Below are positions 45,577 through 53,779 of a DNA stretch of 64,000 bases, piece by piece (positions within the stretch are counted from its first letter, which is position 1; each line of letters starts with the position of its first letter). The stretch covers positions 15,138-79,137 of the forward strand of contig CAYPSO010000004.1 of assembly GCA_964413275.1 (NCBI GenBank), given 5' to 3'. The stretch is from JAABRE01 sp964413275. GTDB lineage: Bacteria > Cyanobacteriota > Cyanobacteriia > Cyanobacteriales > JAABRE01. A program made the position numbers and the translations under genes. The notes under the pieces are model-generated. The model saw nothing but the letters and a program-made list of their open reading frames with translations, was not told the DNA's origin and ran no database searches.

Positions 45577-46308
45577 ATGTCAGAAGAAATTAAAGAACTT
45601 TTAGCTAGTTATGTTTTAGGAGACTTGACTTCGGAAGAGGTAGCCAAAGTTAAAAAACTTTTGGCGACTAACCCTGAATTAAAAGAAGAAGTAGAAAGTT
45701 TAAAACAAATCTTGGCTCTTTTCCCCCTGAGCTTACCAGAAGTTGATTTACCTGAAGATTTGGGCGATCGCATTTTGCAAGCAGCTTCTGAGCATAGGAA
45801 AAATCTCTTATGGCTCAAAATTAAGAAAAAAAAACGCCCATTCACAATTTTAGTAGGAACTCTGGCTATGGGAGCGATCACCATTCTTGGACTTTTCAAC
45901 TATCGCCTTCAACAAAAACTTGCGACTACTCAAGAGAAACTTTCTGATTATGAGACAACTATTGCCATTTTACGTCAACCTAGTAATCGTTTGTTATCTT
46001 TACAAGGAACAGAATTAAGTCCTCGTGCTTCTGGCAGCTTGATGGTAAATCCTAATTCAGCCACCATAATATTGACCTTAGAAAATTTAACTACCCTATC
46101 TCAAGACAAGATTTATCGAATTTGGGGGATTCAAAACGAGCAAAAAATTTATTGTGGAGAATTTAACACAGATCCACAAGGTAAGGTTTTACTTCAACTT
46201 CCTTTAGATGCTGATATGTTGGATTCAGTAGGGGTAATTATTACGGTCGAACCCTTACAGAAATTTTCTGTTCCTAAAGGGGAAACAGTTATGATTGGAA
46301 CTATTTAA
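45577..46308 (+). CDS. anti-sigma factor, RskA-type
   Basis: A 243-residue single-pass membrane protein. The N-terminal cytoplasmic domain (about 1-75) has LLASYVLGDLTSEEVAKVKK, the sigma-binding fold without a His-Cys zinc site. After a Lys-rich stretch, one membrane helix (about 89-108) leads to a short coiled coil (LQQKLATTQEKLSDYETTIA) and an extracytoplasmic RskA domain containing IYRIWGIQNEQKIYCGEF. It would hold the sigma factor inactive until an envelope signal triggers release or proteolysis. The lack of a zinc site argues against direct thiol sensing by this protein. Confidence 0.9.
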   Translation: MSEEIKELLASYVLGDLTSEEVAKVKKLLATNPELKEEVESLKQILALFPLSLPEVDLPEDLGDRILQAASEHRKNLLWLKIKKKKRPFTILVGTLAMGAITILGLFNYRLQQKLATTQEKLSDYETTIAILRQPSNRLLSLQGTELSPRASGSLMVNPNSATIILTLENLTTLSQDKIYRIWGIQNEQKIYCGEFNTDPQGKVLLQLPLDADMLDSVGVIITVEPLQKFSVPKGETVMIGTI

Positions 46309-46450
46309 CTTTATGAATAATTATTAGAGGATAGGGAAAAGATACGGGCAAAATAGAACAGGATGTGAAGAAATGTAACCATTATCTACAGATGATTATT
46401 CAACAGGAAAAAACCCATAATATTTGTAACTAGCAAATTACGTTAATAGA

Positions 46451-46474
46451 GTGCGTTACATTTCATTAACGCAC
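46451..46474. repeat. GTGCGTTA/TAACGCAC dispersed palindrome
   Basis: An 8-bp inverted repeat around CATTTCAT, followed by CCTAC, between anti-sigma and petH. It is of the same kind as the degenerate copy at 61453-61486, a common type of cyanobacterial dispersed repeat. With no T-tract it is not a typical terminator, though it lies at the end of two convergent genes. Confidence 0.7.
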
Positions 46475-46509
46475 CCTACGACTCAAACTAATTATCAATT
46501 GTCAGTTGA

Positions 46510-47712
46510 TTAGTAAACTTCAACGTGCCAACGATGTTCTTTTTTCATCTGCTTACGCATTTCATCCCAGTTAAGACCACGTTTTTCGGCTTCTTGGGTA
46601 AAGGTTTCAGAAATAGGAGGTTCCATACCTTTCAAACCACACATATAAACATGGGTTTTAGGCTTCTGAATCATTTCAAATAATTCATCAGCATATTCAC
46701 TAACTCGGCTTTGGACATACATTTTACCGCCGCCCACAGCTTCTTGTTCTCGACTAATAGCGTAGGTTAAACGGAAATTATCAGGATACTCTTTAGCCAT
46801 TTGCTCTAAATCATCCTTATAAAGAATATTAGCAGTGTAAGGAATACCAAACACTAACCAAGCTAGTCCTTTAAACTGGTAATCAGGGTTTTGCTCTTGC
46901 TCTTTGAACATTCTCCATAGGAAAGCTCTAAATGGAGCAATACCAGTACCTGTGGCTAACATGACAATGGTAGCATCTTCCTCATCGGGTAAGAGCATTT
47001 CCTTACCAACAGGCCCAGTGATGGCAACATCTGTACCGAGTTCTAAGTTACACAGATAGGTAGAACAAACACCATAAACGGTTTCTCCGGTTTCAGGATG
47101 CTGATATTCCAGTTGGCGTACACACAGAGATACTGTTTTGTCGTCAAGCTTATCGCCATGACGAGTAGAAGCAATGGAATAAAGTCTTAACTTGTGAGCT
47201 TTACCGTTATCATCTTCACCGGGGGGAACAATACCAATACTTTGACCTTCTAAATAATGAAGATCGCCACCAGAAAGATCGAAAGTTAGGTGACGTACTG
47301 TACCTGTACCGCCTTCTGAGACTAACTCATAATTTTCTAAGCACTTACCAAAGTAAGGATTTTTAGGTTTGTAAATATTAACAGGAACTTTTACTGGAGC
47401 TTTTTTTTCAGCCATAGGTTTACTGGATTTTACCTCTTGTGGTAATGGTTTATTTCTTTCTACCTGGACTGGAGTAAATTTTTCTAAGGGTATAATATTA
47501 ACAATTTTGCCACCTAAACGGCTAATCCTGCGCATTTCTTGGTTCATACGATTGTAGGGAACAGTAATAAAAACACTGCCACTACTACGAATAGAATAGC
47601 TTAGTTTATCAGTTTCCTGATTTTGACTCAATCCCTGAACTTCATACACAAAAGCGCGGTTGCCGTATTGTGTGTTATTTGTCAAACTTACCGCAGGATT
47701 TAAACCTGTCAT
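46510..47712 (-). CDS. petH: ferredoxin-NADP+ reductase with CpcD-like linker domain
   Basis: A 400-residue flavoenzyme transferring electrons from photosystem I-reduced ferredoxin to NADP+. The N-terminal CpcD-like domain (about 18-76, FVYEVQGLSQ to VNIIPLEKF) tethers it to the phycobilisome. A linker with Met100 in SSKPMAEKKAPVK follows; in other cyanobacteria translation from an internal Met at this position gives the short isoform. The catalytic part has LRLYSIAST for FAD, MLATGTGIAPFRAFLW for NADP(H), VYMCGLKGME and the C-terminal Tyr in WHVEVY. It is divergent from prk. Confidence 0.97.
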   Translation of the reverse strand: MTGLNPAVSLTNNTQYGNRAFVYEVQGLSQNQETDKLSYSIRSSGSVFITVPYNRMNQEMRRISRLGGKIVNIIPLEKFTPVQVERNKPLPQEVKSSKPMAEKKAPVKVPVNIYKPKNPYFGKCLENYELVSEGGTGTVRHLTFDLSGGDLHYLEGQSIGIVPPGEDDNGKAHKLRLYSIASTRHGDKLDDKTVSLCVRQLEYQHPETGETVYGVCSTYLCNLELGTDVAITGPVGKEMLLPDEEDATIVMLATGTGIAPFRAFLWRMFKEQEQNPDYQFKGLAWLVFGIPYTANILYKDDLEQMAKEYPDNFRLTYAISREQEAVGGGKMYVQSRVSEYADELFEMIQKPKTHVYMCGLKGMEPPISETFTQEAEKRGLNWDEMRKQMKKEHRWHVEVY

Positions 47713-48139
47713 TATCTAAATATCTCCCAACTTAAAATTAAATAGTTTATCTAGAAATCTCTAATTTAGACTTTCGTCATAGGTATTGATTCTAGACCTA
47801 AAAGATTGCTTTTATTTAGCCTACCATTGTCAGGCTACCCTCAAGCTAGTTAAGAGGATATTGATGACACGATCTATCCAGTCCAGATCGATTAGCACCA
47901 TAACAAGTTCATTCAGAAAAAACTGTTAAGCTTGAAACCTTGTAGAGAGAATTTTGTTCTGATAAGATGCTTTTAACCAGATTAAACCTAAATTATTTTT
48001 GGTTTAATTATTAAACCGAGCAAGCTATATACATTTATTATTATTTGGGAGCAATCCTAAAAACTTAATTAAATAAAAGTTAGGCTTGCTTAGATAATAT
48101 GATATGAGTTAACAAAAGATTTTAAATCAGAGGGAGGCT
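47713..48139. other. divergent petH-prk control region
   Basis: A 427-bp region with no gene, holding the promoters of both genes. The only clear structure is the alternating TTAAACC/GGTTTAA set at 47982-48017. I searched by eye for an NtcA-type GTA-N8-TAC box and found none. The prk ATG is preceded by the strong site GAGGGAGGC. Confidence 0.6.
47982..48017. promoter_or_regulatory. triple alternating TTAAACC/GGTTTAA inverted repeats upstream of prk
   Basis: TTAAACC at 47982-47988, GGTTTAA at 48001-48007 and TTAAACC again at 48011-48017. The outer pair is spaced by 12 nt and the inner pair by 3 nt. The arrangement could bind a dimeric regulator controlling the Calvin-cycle gene prk, or the inner pair could form an RNA hairpin; which is not decidable here. 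Confidence 0.5.
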
Positions 48140-49141
48140 ATGAGCACTCAGTTAGACCGTGTGGTTATTATAGGTGTCGCCGGCGATTCCGGATGCGGTA
48201 AATCTACTTTTTTACGCCGCCTAGAAGATTTGTTCGGTAACGAGTTTATGACGGTTATCTGTCTTGATGATTATCATAGCCTTGACCGTCAAGGCAGGAA
48301 AGCGGCAGGAGTTACAGCACTCGATCCTAAAGCTAATAATTTTGACTTAATGTATGAGCAAGTTAAGGCTCTCAAAAATGGTCAGGCCATTGATAAACCA
48401 ATTTACAATCATGAAACTGGTTTATTAGATCCTCCTGAAAGGATCGAACCGAATAAAGTGATTGTTATTGAAGGACTTCATCCTCTTTATGACGAAAGAG
48501 TTCGTTCTTTAATCGATTTTGGGGTATATCTTGATATTTCTGATGATGTCAAAATTAATTGGAAAATTCAACGGGATATGGCTGAAAGAGGCCATACCTA
48601 TGAAGATATTCTCGCTTCGATTAACGCTAGAAAACCAGATTTTAGTGCTTATATTGAACCACAAAGGGAATTTGCTGATGTGGTAATTCAGGTTTTACCA
48701 ACTCAGTTGGTTGAAGATAAGCAAAGTCCTCTTTTGCGAGTGCGTTTAATTCAAAAAGAAGGAATTGAAGGTTTTGAACCTGTTTATTTATTCGATGAGG
48801 GTTCGACTATTGACTGGAGACCTTGTGGACGTAAGTTAACTTGTGCTTATCCCGGAATTAAGATGTATTATGGCCCTGATAATTATTATGGTCATGAAGT
48901 CTCTGTTTTGGAGATAGACGGTCAATTCGACAATCTTGAAGAGATGATCTATGTTGAAAGTCATCTAAGCAAGACAGGAACTAAGTTCTATGGTGAAATG
49001 ACTGAGTTATTACTCAAGCATAAGGATTATCCCGGTACTAATAATGGAACTGGGCTTTTCCAAGTTTTGGTCGGCTTGAAAATGCGAGAATCCTATGAAT
49101 ATATCACTTCCGGTGCGGGTAAAGTAACCGCCGAAGTCTAA
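48140..49141 (+). CDS. prk: phosphoribulokinase
   Basis: A 333-residue Calvin-cycle kinase making ribulose-1,5-bisphosphate. The P-loop GVAGDSGCGKST (residues 12-23) contains Cys19, and Cys41 in VICLDDYHS completes the N-terminal redox pair through which CP12 and thioredoxin inactivate the enzyme in the dark. The C-terminal pair is in RPCGRKLTCAYPG. VIVIEGLHPLYDERV contains the Walker B region. An excellent ribosome-binding site, GAGGGAGG, lies just before the ATG, and a strong terminator follows the stop. Confidence 0.98.
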   Translation: MSTQLDRVVIIGVAGDSGCGKSTFLRRLEDLFGNEFMTVICLDDYHSLDRQGRKAAGVTALDPKANNFDLMYEQVKALKNGQAIDKPIYNHETGLLDPPERIEPNKVIVIEGLHPLYDERVRSLIDFGVYLDISDDVKINWKIQRDMAERGHTYEDILASINARKPDFSAYIEPQREFADVVIQVLPTQLVEDKQSPLLRVRLIQKEGIEGFEPVYLFDEGSTIDWRPCGRKLTCAYPGIKMYYGPDNYYGHEVSVLEIDGQFDNLEEMIYVESHLSKTGTKFYGEMTELLLKHKDYPGTNNGTGLFQVLVGLKMRESYEYITSGAGKVTAEV

Positions 49142-49153
49142 ATTCTTTTCTGT

Positions 49154-49183
49154 GGGGAGGAAAAATGCCTCCCCAATTTTTTT
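49154..49183 (+). terminator. intrinsic terminator of prk
   Basis: A perfect 7-bp stem GGGGAGG/CCTCCCC with a 7-nt loop, two A residues, then seven T residues, starting 12 bp after the prk stop. Confidence 0.92.
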
Positions 49184-49214
49184 ATTTAGAAGTTTTATAA
49201 TAGAAGAATTTTTT

Positions 49215-49472
49215 ATGAAGTTCTGGTTACTAATATTCGTTATTTTATTTATTTCAGTTGAACTTTTTGAGTGGTTAAAGGATTTTGCTTTGCTTTTGCC
49301 TCTTCATGTTTTAGGAGGTGCTTTATTGGCGATCGCCTCTAATTATGATAAGGGAATTACTTCTGTTTTATCTTTTAAATCTACCAAAACTGAATCTCCC
49401 CTAAGTCAGACTGCGACTTTAATTGAGGAAATAGGAGTTTTAGAGCAGTCGGAAAAAAACATTTCAAAGTAG
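49215..49472 (+). CDS. small membrane protein of unknown function
   Basis: An 85-residue protein. A hydrophobic N-terminus (MKFWLLIFVILFISVELFEW) and a second hydrophobic stretch (about 24-44, ALLLPLHVLGGALLAIAS) suggest two membrane segments. A polar tail with KTESPLSQTATLIEEIG follows. I start it at ATG 49215. A GTG at 49152 would also be in frame, but it lies inside the prk terminator stem and is rejected. A HIP1 octamer lies within the gene. No family is recognised. Confidence 0.6.
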   Translation: MKFWLLIFVILFISVELFEWLKDFALLLPLHVLGGALLAIASNYDKGITSVLSFKSTKTESPLSQTATLIEEIGVLEQSEKNISK

Positions 49473-49547
49473 TTTTCATATTAACCACGAACCACTGTAC
49501 GGGCTTTCCTGCCGTTCGCCCATACAATAATCAGTAGTCAGTATTTG

Positions 49548-49599
49548 GCTAATCGCTAATCGCTAACCCCTAACACCTAACACCTAACACCTAACACCT
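49548..49599. repeat. GCTAATC units followed by CTAACAC heptamer tandem repeat
   Basis: Two to three GCTAATC units, then four to five CTAACAC heptamers (about 49569-49599), upstream of glnN. The preceding AGTCAGTATTT is shared with the repeat at 55511, so the two loci carry related elements. Confidence 0.85.
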
Positions 49600-49724
49600 T
49601 TCGCGTAACGTCAGTAAATTAATTTTCTTAGTCGTGAACAATTAGATTTTGGTATCTGTTTTGTCTATTTCAAAAACCTACTTTGAGTACAATCAAACAC
49701 AATCTAAGGATTAAGGAAAAATCT

Positions 49725-51899
49725 ATGAGTGGAAATGAAGCCCGCGTTCAAGCAGTTCATAAAATTACAAATCGAGAATTAATTCCCCCCAAAGCCCCAG
49801 AACGTTTAGAAGAAATATGGGCAGAAAACGTCTTTAATCTCACTAAAATGCAAGGGAGTTTGCCTAAAAGTGTCTTTAAATCGATTAAAAAAACAATTGT
49901 TACCGGTGAAAAACTCGATCCTTCCATTGCAGATGCTGTTGCCACCGCCATGAGAGACTGGGCAATGGCAAAAGGGGCACTCTATTACGCCCATGTATTT
50001 TATCCAATGACCAACTTAACCGCCGAAAAACACGATGGCTTCATTTCAGTACAGGGAGACGGCAACGTTATTTCAGAATTTTCTGGCAAAGTGCTAGTAC
50101 AAGGAGAACCAGATGGTTCTTCGTTTCCCAATGGTGGTATTCGAGACACCTTTGAAGCACGGGGATATACAGGTTGGGATGTGACGAGTCCTGCCTATAT
50201 CATGGAAACAGACAATGGTGCAACCTTGTGCATCCCTACGGTTTTTGTATCTTGGACAGGGGAAGCCTTAGATAAAAAAGTCCCTCTTTTGCGCTCCATT
50301 ACAGCAATGGACAAAGCGGCTAACAAAGTTTTAAAGCTCTTAGGACACGAAAATGTTGCCCGTGTCAACTCTAGTTGTGGTGCTGAACAAGAATACTTTT
50401 TGATAGATACTAATTTTGCCAATCAACGTCCCGATCTTTTACTAGCAGGGCGAACACTATTTGGCAAAGCTCCCGCTAAAGGTCAGGAATTTGACGATCA
50501 TTACTTTGGCGCAATCCCAGAACGAGTCCAAGTCTTTATGCAAGATGTTGAAGAAACTTTATATAAGCTCGGTATTCCCGCCAAAACCAGACATAACGAA
50601 GTAGCCCCCGGTCAATTTGAAATTGCACCTTTTTTTGAAGCGGCAAATGTAGCCAGCGATCATCAGCAGTTAATCATGACTGTTTTACGACATACAGCCA
50701 AAAAGCACGGTTTTACCTGCTTACTCCATGAAAAACCATTTGCTGGGATTAATGGCTCTGGAAAGCACGTTAACTGGTCTGTTGGCAACGCAACTCAAGG
50801 AAACTTGCTCGATCCAGGAGATTCTCCCCATGATAATGCTCAATTTCTAGTCTTTTGCGGTGCAGTGATTCGAGGTGTACACAAATATGCACCCCTGATG
50901 CGGGCAGCCATTGCCACCGCCAGCAACGATCATAGACTTGGAGCAAATGAAGCACCTCCTGCTATTATGTCTGTTTATCTGGGGACACAATTAGAAGAAG
51001 TTTTTGAGCAGATTAAAACTGGAACAGTAACAGATTCCAAGCAGAAAGGTGTAATGGATCTTGGTGTTGATGTTTTGCCCTATCTAACTAAAGATGCTGG
51101 CGACAGAAATCGCACATCTCCCTTTGCTTTTACTGGCAACCGCTTTGAATTTCGAGCAGTCGGTTCAAACCAGTCAGTATCAGGCCCCTTGATTGTCCTA
51201 AACACAATGCTGGCAGATTCCCTTGATTGGATCGGTAATCGCTTAGAAAATGAATTATCTAAGGGAGTCGAACTCAATACTGCGATTATCACTGTGCTTA
51301 AAGAAGTGATGGAAGAACATGGTGCTGTCGTATTTGGGGGTAATGGATATTCCGAAGAATGGCACAAGATGGCTGTCGAAGAACGTGGTTTGGCAAACTT
51401 GCGCACCACTGCGGATGCGTTACCAGTTCTTAAGGAAGAATATATAGAAGATCTATTCAAAAAAACTGGGGTTTTAACACCTGTTGAGCTTGAAAGCCGT
51501 TTTGAAGTTTATGCCGAGCAATATATTCTTTCCATTGAGGTTGAAGCCAAGCTTGTTGTTAACATGGCAAAAACCATTATTTACCCTGCAACTGTAGATT
51601 ACTTGTCTAACCTATCATCCACCATTGCTAGTTTGACTGATTTAGGAATTGATTTGGATAAGGAAAGTGTGAAGAAAGTTGCCAATCTGACTAATTTAAT
51701 GGTTGCAGCTACTAATAAGTTGAGTGAAGCACTAGAAAAACATGATTTTTCAACAACAGAAGAAAAAATGCAATATTGTGCCACAACGATACGTCCTTTA
51801 ATGGATGAGGTTCGTAAATATGCTGATGCTCTTGAAGGAGAAGTTGCCGATAGTTTTTGGCCATTGCCAACTTATCAAGAAATGTTATTTATCAAGTAA
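49725..51899 (+). CDS. glnN: glutamine synthetase type III (GlnN)
   Basis: A 724-residue enzyme making glutamine from glutamate and ammonia, the large type III form found in some non-diazotrophic cyanobacteria and in Bacteroidetes. Seen: the N-terminal type III region with FPMTNLTAEKHDGF, NSSCGAEQEYFLID (metal- and glutamate-binding), TRHNEVAPGQFEIAPFFE, and the glutamate-binding NGSGKHVNWSV, then NRTSPFAFTGNRFEFRAVGSNQS. I start at ATG 49725, with AAGGA at 49713-49717, not at TTG 49683. No canonical NtcA box was found upstream by eye. Confidence 0.96.
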   Translation: MSGNEARVQAVHKITNRELIPPKAPERLEEIWAENVFNLTKMQGSLPKSVFKSIKKTIVTGEKLDPSIADAVATAMRDWAMAKGALYYAHVFYPMTNLTAEKHDGFISVQGDGNVISEFSGKVLVQGEPDGSSFPNGGIRDTFEARGYTGWDVTSPAYIMETDNGATLCIPTVFVSWTGEALDKKVPLLRSITAMDKAANKVLKLLGHENVARVNSSCGAEQEYFLIDTNFANQRPDLLLAGRTLFGKAPAKGQEFDDHYFGAIPERVQVFMQDVEETLYKLGIPAKTRHNEVAPGQFEIAPFFEAANVASDHQQLIMTVLRHTAKKHGFTCLLHEKPFAGINGSGKHVNWSVGNATQGNLLDPGDSPHDNAQFLVFCGAVIRGVHKYAPLMRAAIATASNDHRLGANEAPPAIMSVYLGTQLEEVFEQIKTGTVTDSKQKGVMDLGVDVLPYLTKDAGDRNRTSPFAFTGNRFEFRAVGSNQSVSGPLIVLNTMLADSLDWIGNRLENELSKGVELNTAIITVLKEVMEEHGAVVFGGNGYSEEWHKMAVEERGLANLRTTADALPVLKEEYIEDLFKKTGVLTPVELESRFEVYAEQYILSIEVEAKLVVNMAKTIIYPATVDYLSNLSSTIASLTDLGIDLDKESVKKVANLTNLMVAATNKLSEALEKHDFSTTEEKMQYCATTIRPLMDEVRKYADALEGEVADSFWPLPTYQEMLFIK

Positions 51900-51914
51900 C
51901 ATTTAACCAAAATT

Positions 51915-52461
51915 TTGCAGATAATTCCCCATCCATCCATCTATCGGCTGGGGATATATTACCTTAGAGAAAAGGCTAGAAAGAACTTGGTCAGAGTACA
52001 TGAAAAAGTTGTTAATCGTCGTACTGATTGGTTCTGGAAACTAGCGCACAAATTACACAAATTAACAGATGAATTCGATTGTCTGTTTTTTGAAACTCTT
52101 AATCTCAAGGGAATGCAGCGCTTGTGGGGTCGTAAAATAAATGACTTAGCGATGCAGCAATTTCTTAAGATATTAGAATTTGTCGCAGAGAAAATAAGGC
52201 AAAATAGTTAGCTATATTGACCAATGGTATCCGAGTACAAAAACCTGCTCAGAATGTAATTTTGTTATTGATAAATTAGGATTAAATGAACACTATTGGG
52301 TTTGTCCTTCATGTAATACTAAACATGGGAGGGATTCTAATAGTTCGATTAATATTTTAAGAGTTGGGGCTTCAACTCTAAGGTTAGGAGATGTCAGTCT
52401 GTCTCAGACAGCTATCTCTGCTCGCAGCCCTGAATCCCTGCCTATTTATAGCAAGGAGTAG
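51915..52461 (+). pseudogene. TnpB (IS200/IS605) C-terminal remnant, frameshifted
   Basis: A 5'-truncated and frameshifted remnant of an IS200/IS605-type TnpB nuclease. From about 51965 the first frame reads REKARKNLVRVHEKVVNRR, then FFETLNLKGMQRLWGRK, up to a stop near 52209. The +1 frame then continues IDQWYPSTKTCSECN and WVCPSCNTKHGRDSNSSIN, the zinc-finger and last RuvC block, ending GASTLRLGDVS and a TAG at 52459. Only the last 170 or so of roughly 400 residues remain and no TnpA is present. The degenerate CCCTGCC...GGAGTAGGG hairpin at 52436-52464 fits the element's right end. Confidence 0.85.
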
Positions 52462-52516
52462 GGTCAATATTTTGTTATGATTACCCCTTAGTGTTCGCTT
52501 GGGATAGGTATTAAAG

Positions 52517-53065
52517 ATGTTTAGAAAATTGTGTTTATTAATTGCAATTACAGTGTTCTCTAGTTTGTTACTTTTTACTAATACATCGGCATTAGCTGGT
52601 ATGGATGACGATCGCTATGATGGTAATATGTTTGTAGTTTATGCGGGCAATGGTTCTTTAGTTCCTCCTCGTTTAAGTTTTGAAGAATCATTACAACGTA
52701 AAATGCCAATTTTTTTAATCTATTATCTTGATGATAGTAAGGATTGCAAACAATTTGCCACTGTTGTTTCTAATCTACAAGCACCCTATGGCCGTGCAGC
52801 TAGTTTTATTCCTGTAAGTGTTGATTCTATTGCTGTAAAATCAAAATATAAGCCTACAGAAGTCGGATATTATTATAAGGGAGTTGTACCTCAATCGGTC
52901 ATCTTAGATCAAAATGGTAAGGTTGTTTTTGATGCTAAAGGACAGGTAAAATACGAAGAACTTGATGATGTTTTTCGGAAAGTTTTTGATTTATTACCAA
53001 GGGATAAATCTGTTGAGTTAAAACGACGTACTCTTAATGAATTTAATACAGAGTTAAGTCAATAG
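52517..53065 (+). CDS. secreted thioredoxin-fold protein, possibly a lumenal photosystem assembly factor
   Basis: A 182-residue protein with a signal peptide (residues 1-27, ending TSALA then G). Its mature domain has a thioredoxin-like pattern: MPIFLIYYLDDSKDCKQFATVV, where the usual CxxC is reduced to one Cys (SKDC), then AAFIPVSVDS-type strands, YYYKGVVPQSVILDQNGKVVFD with the cis-Pro region, and a final helix. A single Cys argues against classical disulfide exchange. Similar cyanobacterial proteins are, as I recall, annotated as thylakoid factors for photosystem I accumulation; I cannot verify that here. Confidence 0.65.
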   Translation: MFRKLCLLIAITVFSSLLLFTNTSALAGMDDDRYDGNMFVVYAGNGSLVPPRLSFEESLQRKMPIFLIYYLDDSKDCKQFATVVSNLQAPYGRAASFIPVSVDSIAVKSKYKPTEVGYYYKGVVPQSVILDQNGKVVFDAKGQVKYEELDDVFRKVFDLLPRDKSVELKRRTLNEFNTELSQ

Positions 53066-53368
53066 TTAATCTTTATTTATTAAAAAAAGTCAGGATTTTT
53101 GAATTATAGTCAACTAAACCCTGACTTTCTTAAAATAATCTATTTGAGAATAATTTTTAATAAATTGATGACCAGACCTATTGTATTGATAGTTTTGTTT
53201 TTCTATATATATGACCTTTTTTCTAAAATTATTAGATTTAGATAAACGACAAGCTCATATTCATTTTTTGATGGCAATAATTGATTTTTAAAGTCTTCTC
53301 ATTGATTAGAAATTATTTTGCAATGATGCCACGTTTATTTAATTGGTCATAGTCTAGAACAACTTAAT
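53066..53368. other. intergenic region with long-loop hairpin
   Basis: About 300 bp between convergent genes. Apart from the AAAGTCAGG/CCTGACTTT inverted repeat at 53086-53128 I see only AT-rich sequence. Confidence 0.5.
53086..53128 (-). terminator. possible bidirectional terminator hairpin
   Basis: A 9-bp perfect stem AAAGTCAGG/CCTGACTTT with a 25-nt loop. On the minus strand it runs into a T-tract (complement of the A-run at 53082-53088). It lies 20 bp after the thioredoxin-like gene on the plus strand and could end both transcripts. Confidence 0.5.
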
Positions 53369-53635
53369 TTACGCTTCTTCTAAAATTGGCACTTCTTCTA
53401 AAACTGGCGCATCTGCATGATGAAATAATACTTTGTCACCAAGATTCCATTTACTTTCTGTACTTGTTCTAATTACTAATCCTTCATCATCTAATCTTAC
53501 TTCAGGATAGGCAAAAAGACTGTTAAGTTCTCTATTTTTATCTTTGTTGATTACATAGACACGAGGAGATCCACCAGTTTGCTCGATTCCTTCATCACTA
53601 ATAAATCTTACTACCCTATCTTTATGTTGAAACAT
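53369..53635 (-). CDS. hypothetical small protein
   Basis: An 88-residue soluble protein that I do not recognise. It has a beta-rich pattern (RVVRFISDEGIEQTGGSPRVYVIN, VRLDDEGLVIRTST) and an acidic tail, VLEEVPILEEA, after KVLFHHADAP. There is no signal peptide or Cys. ATG 53635 is the only reasonable start. The gene stands alone between convergent and divergent neighbours. The tidy length and regular strand pattern suggest a real, small SH3-like or similar fold, which is inference. Confidence 0.6.
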   Translation of the reverse strand: MFQHKDRVVRFISDEGIEQTGGSPRVYVINKDKNRELNSLFAYPEVRLDDEGLVIRTSTESKWNLGDKVLFHHADAPVLEEVPILEEA

Positions 53636-53779
53636 TATTATTCATTTATTTCCATAGATGTATTTTTAATTATATACCTTTTTCCTTAATTGAGATTAAC
53701 TAATGGTTATATATAGTTTTCAGTAAAGTAAATTGATATAATATGGTAATACACCATACATTTTTAACTAATAGATAAG

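Noticed and set aside
46341..46366. GATACG...GGAT on the minus strand after the anti-sigma gene, similar to the ECF motif
   Set aside because: The spacing is 14 nt, not 16-17, the -35-like part reads ACATCC and not AAATCC, and no gene starts downstream on that strand.
49152..49214. GTG start at 49152 for the small membrane protein after prk
   Set aside because: The codons lie inside the prk terminator hairpin and encode a non-membrane extension; ATG 49215 is more likely.
49548..49599. Tandem repeats as a CRISPR array
   Set aside because: Units are 7 bp and contiguous, with no spacers and no cas genes anywhere in the window.
51080..51460. 126-codon open frame on the minus strand inside glnN
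   Set aside because: It is antisense to conserved glutamine synthetase sequence, and several similar antisense frames occur in the same gene; it is a shadow frame.
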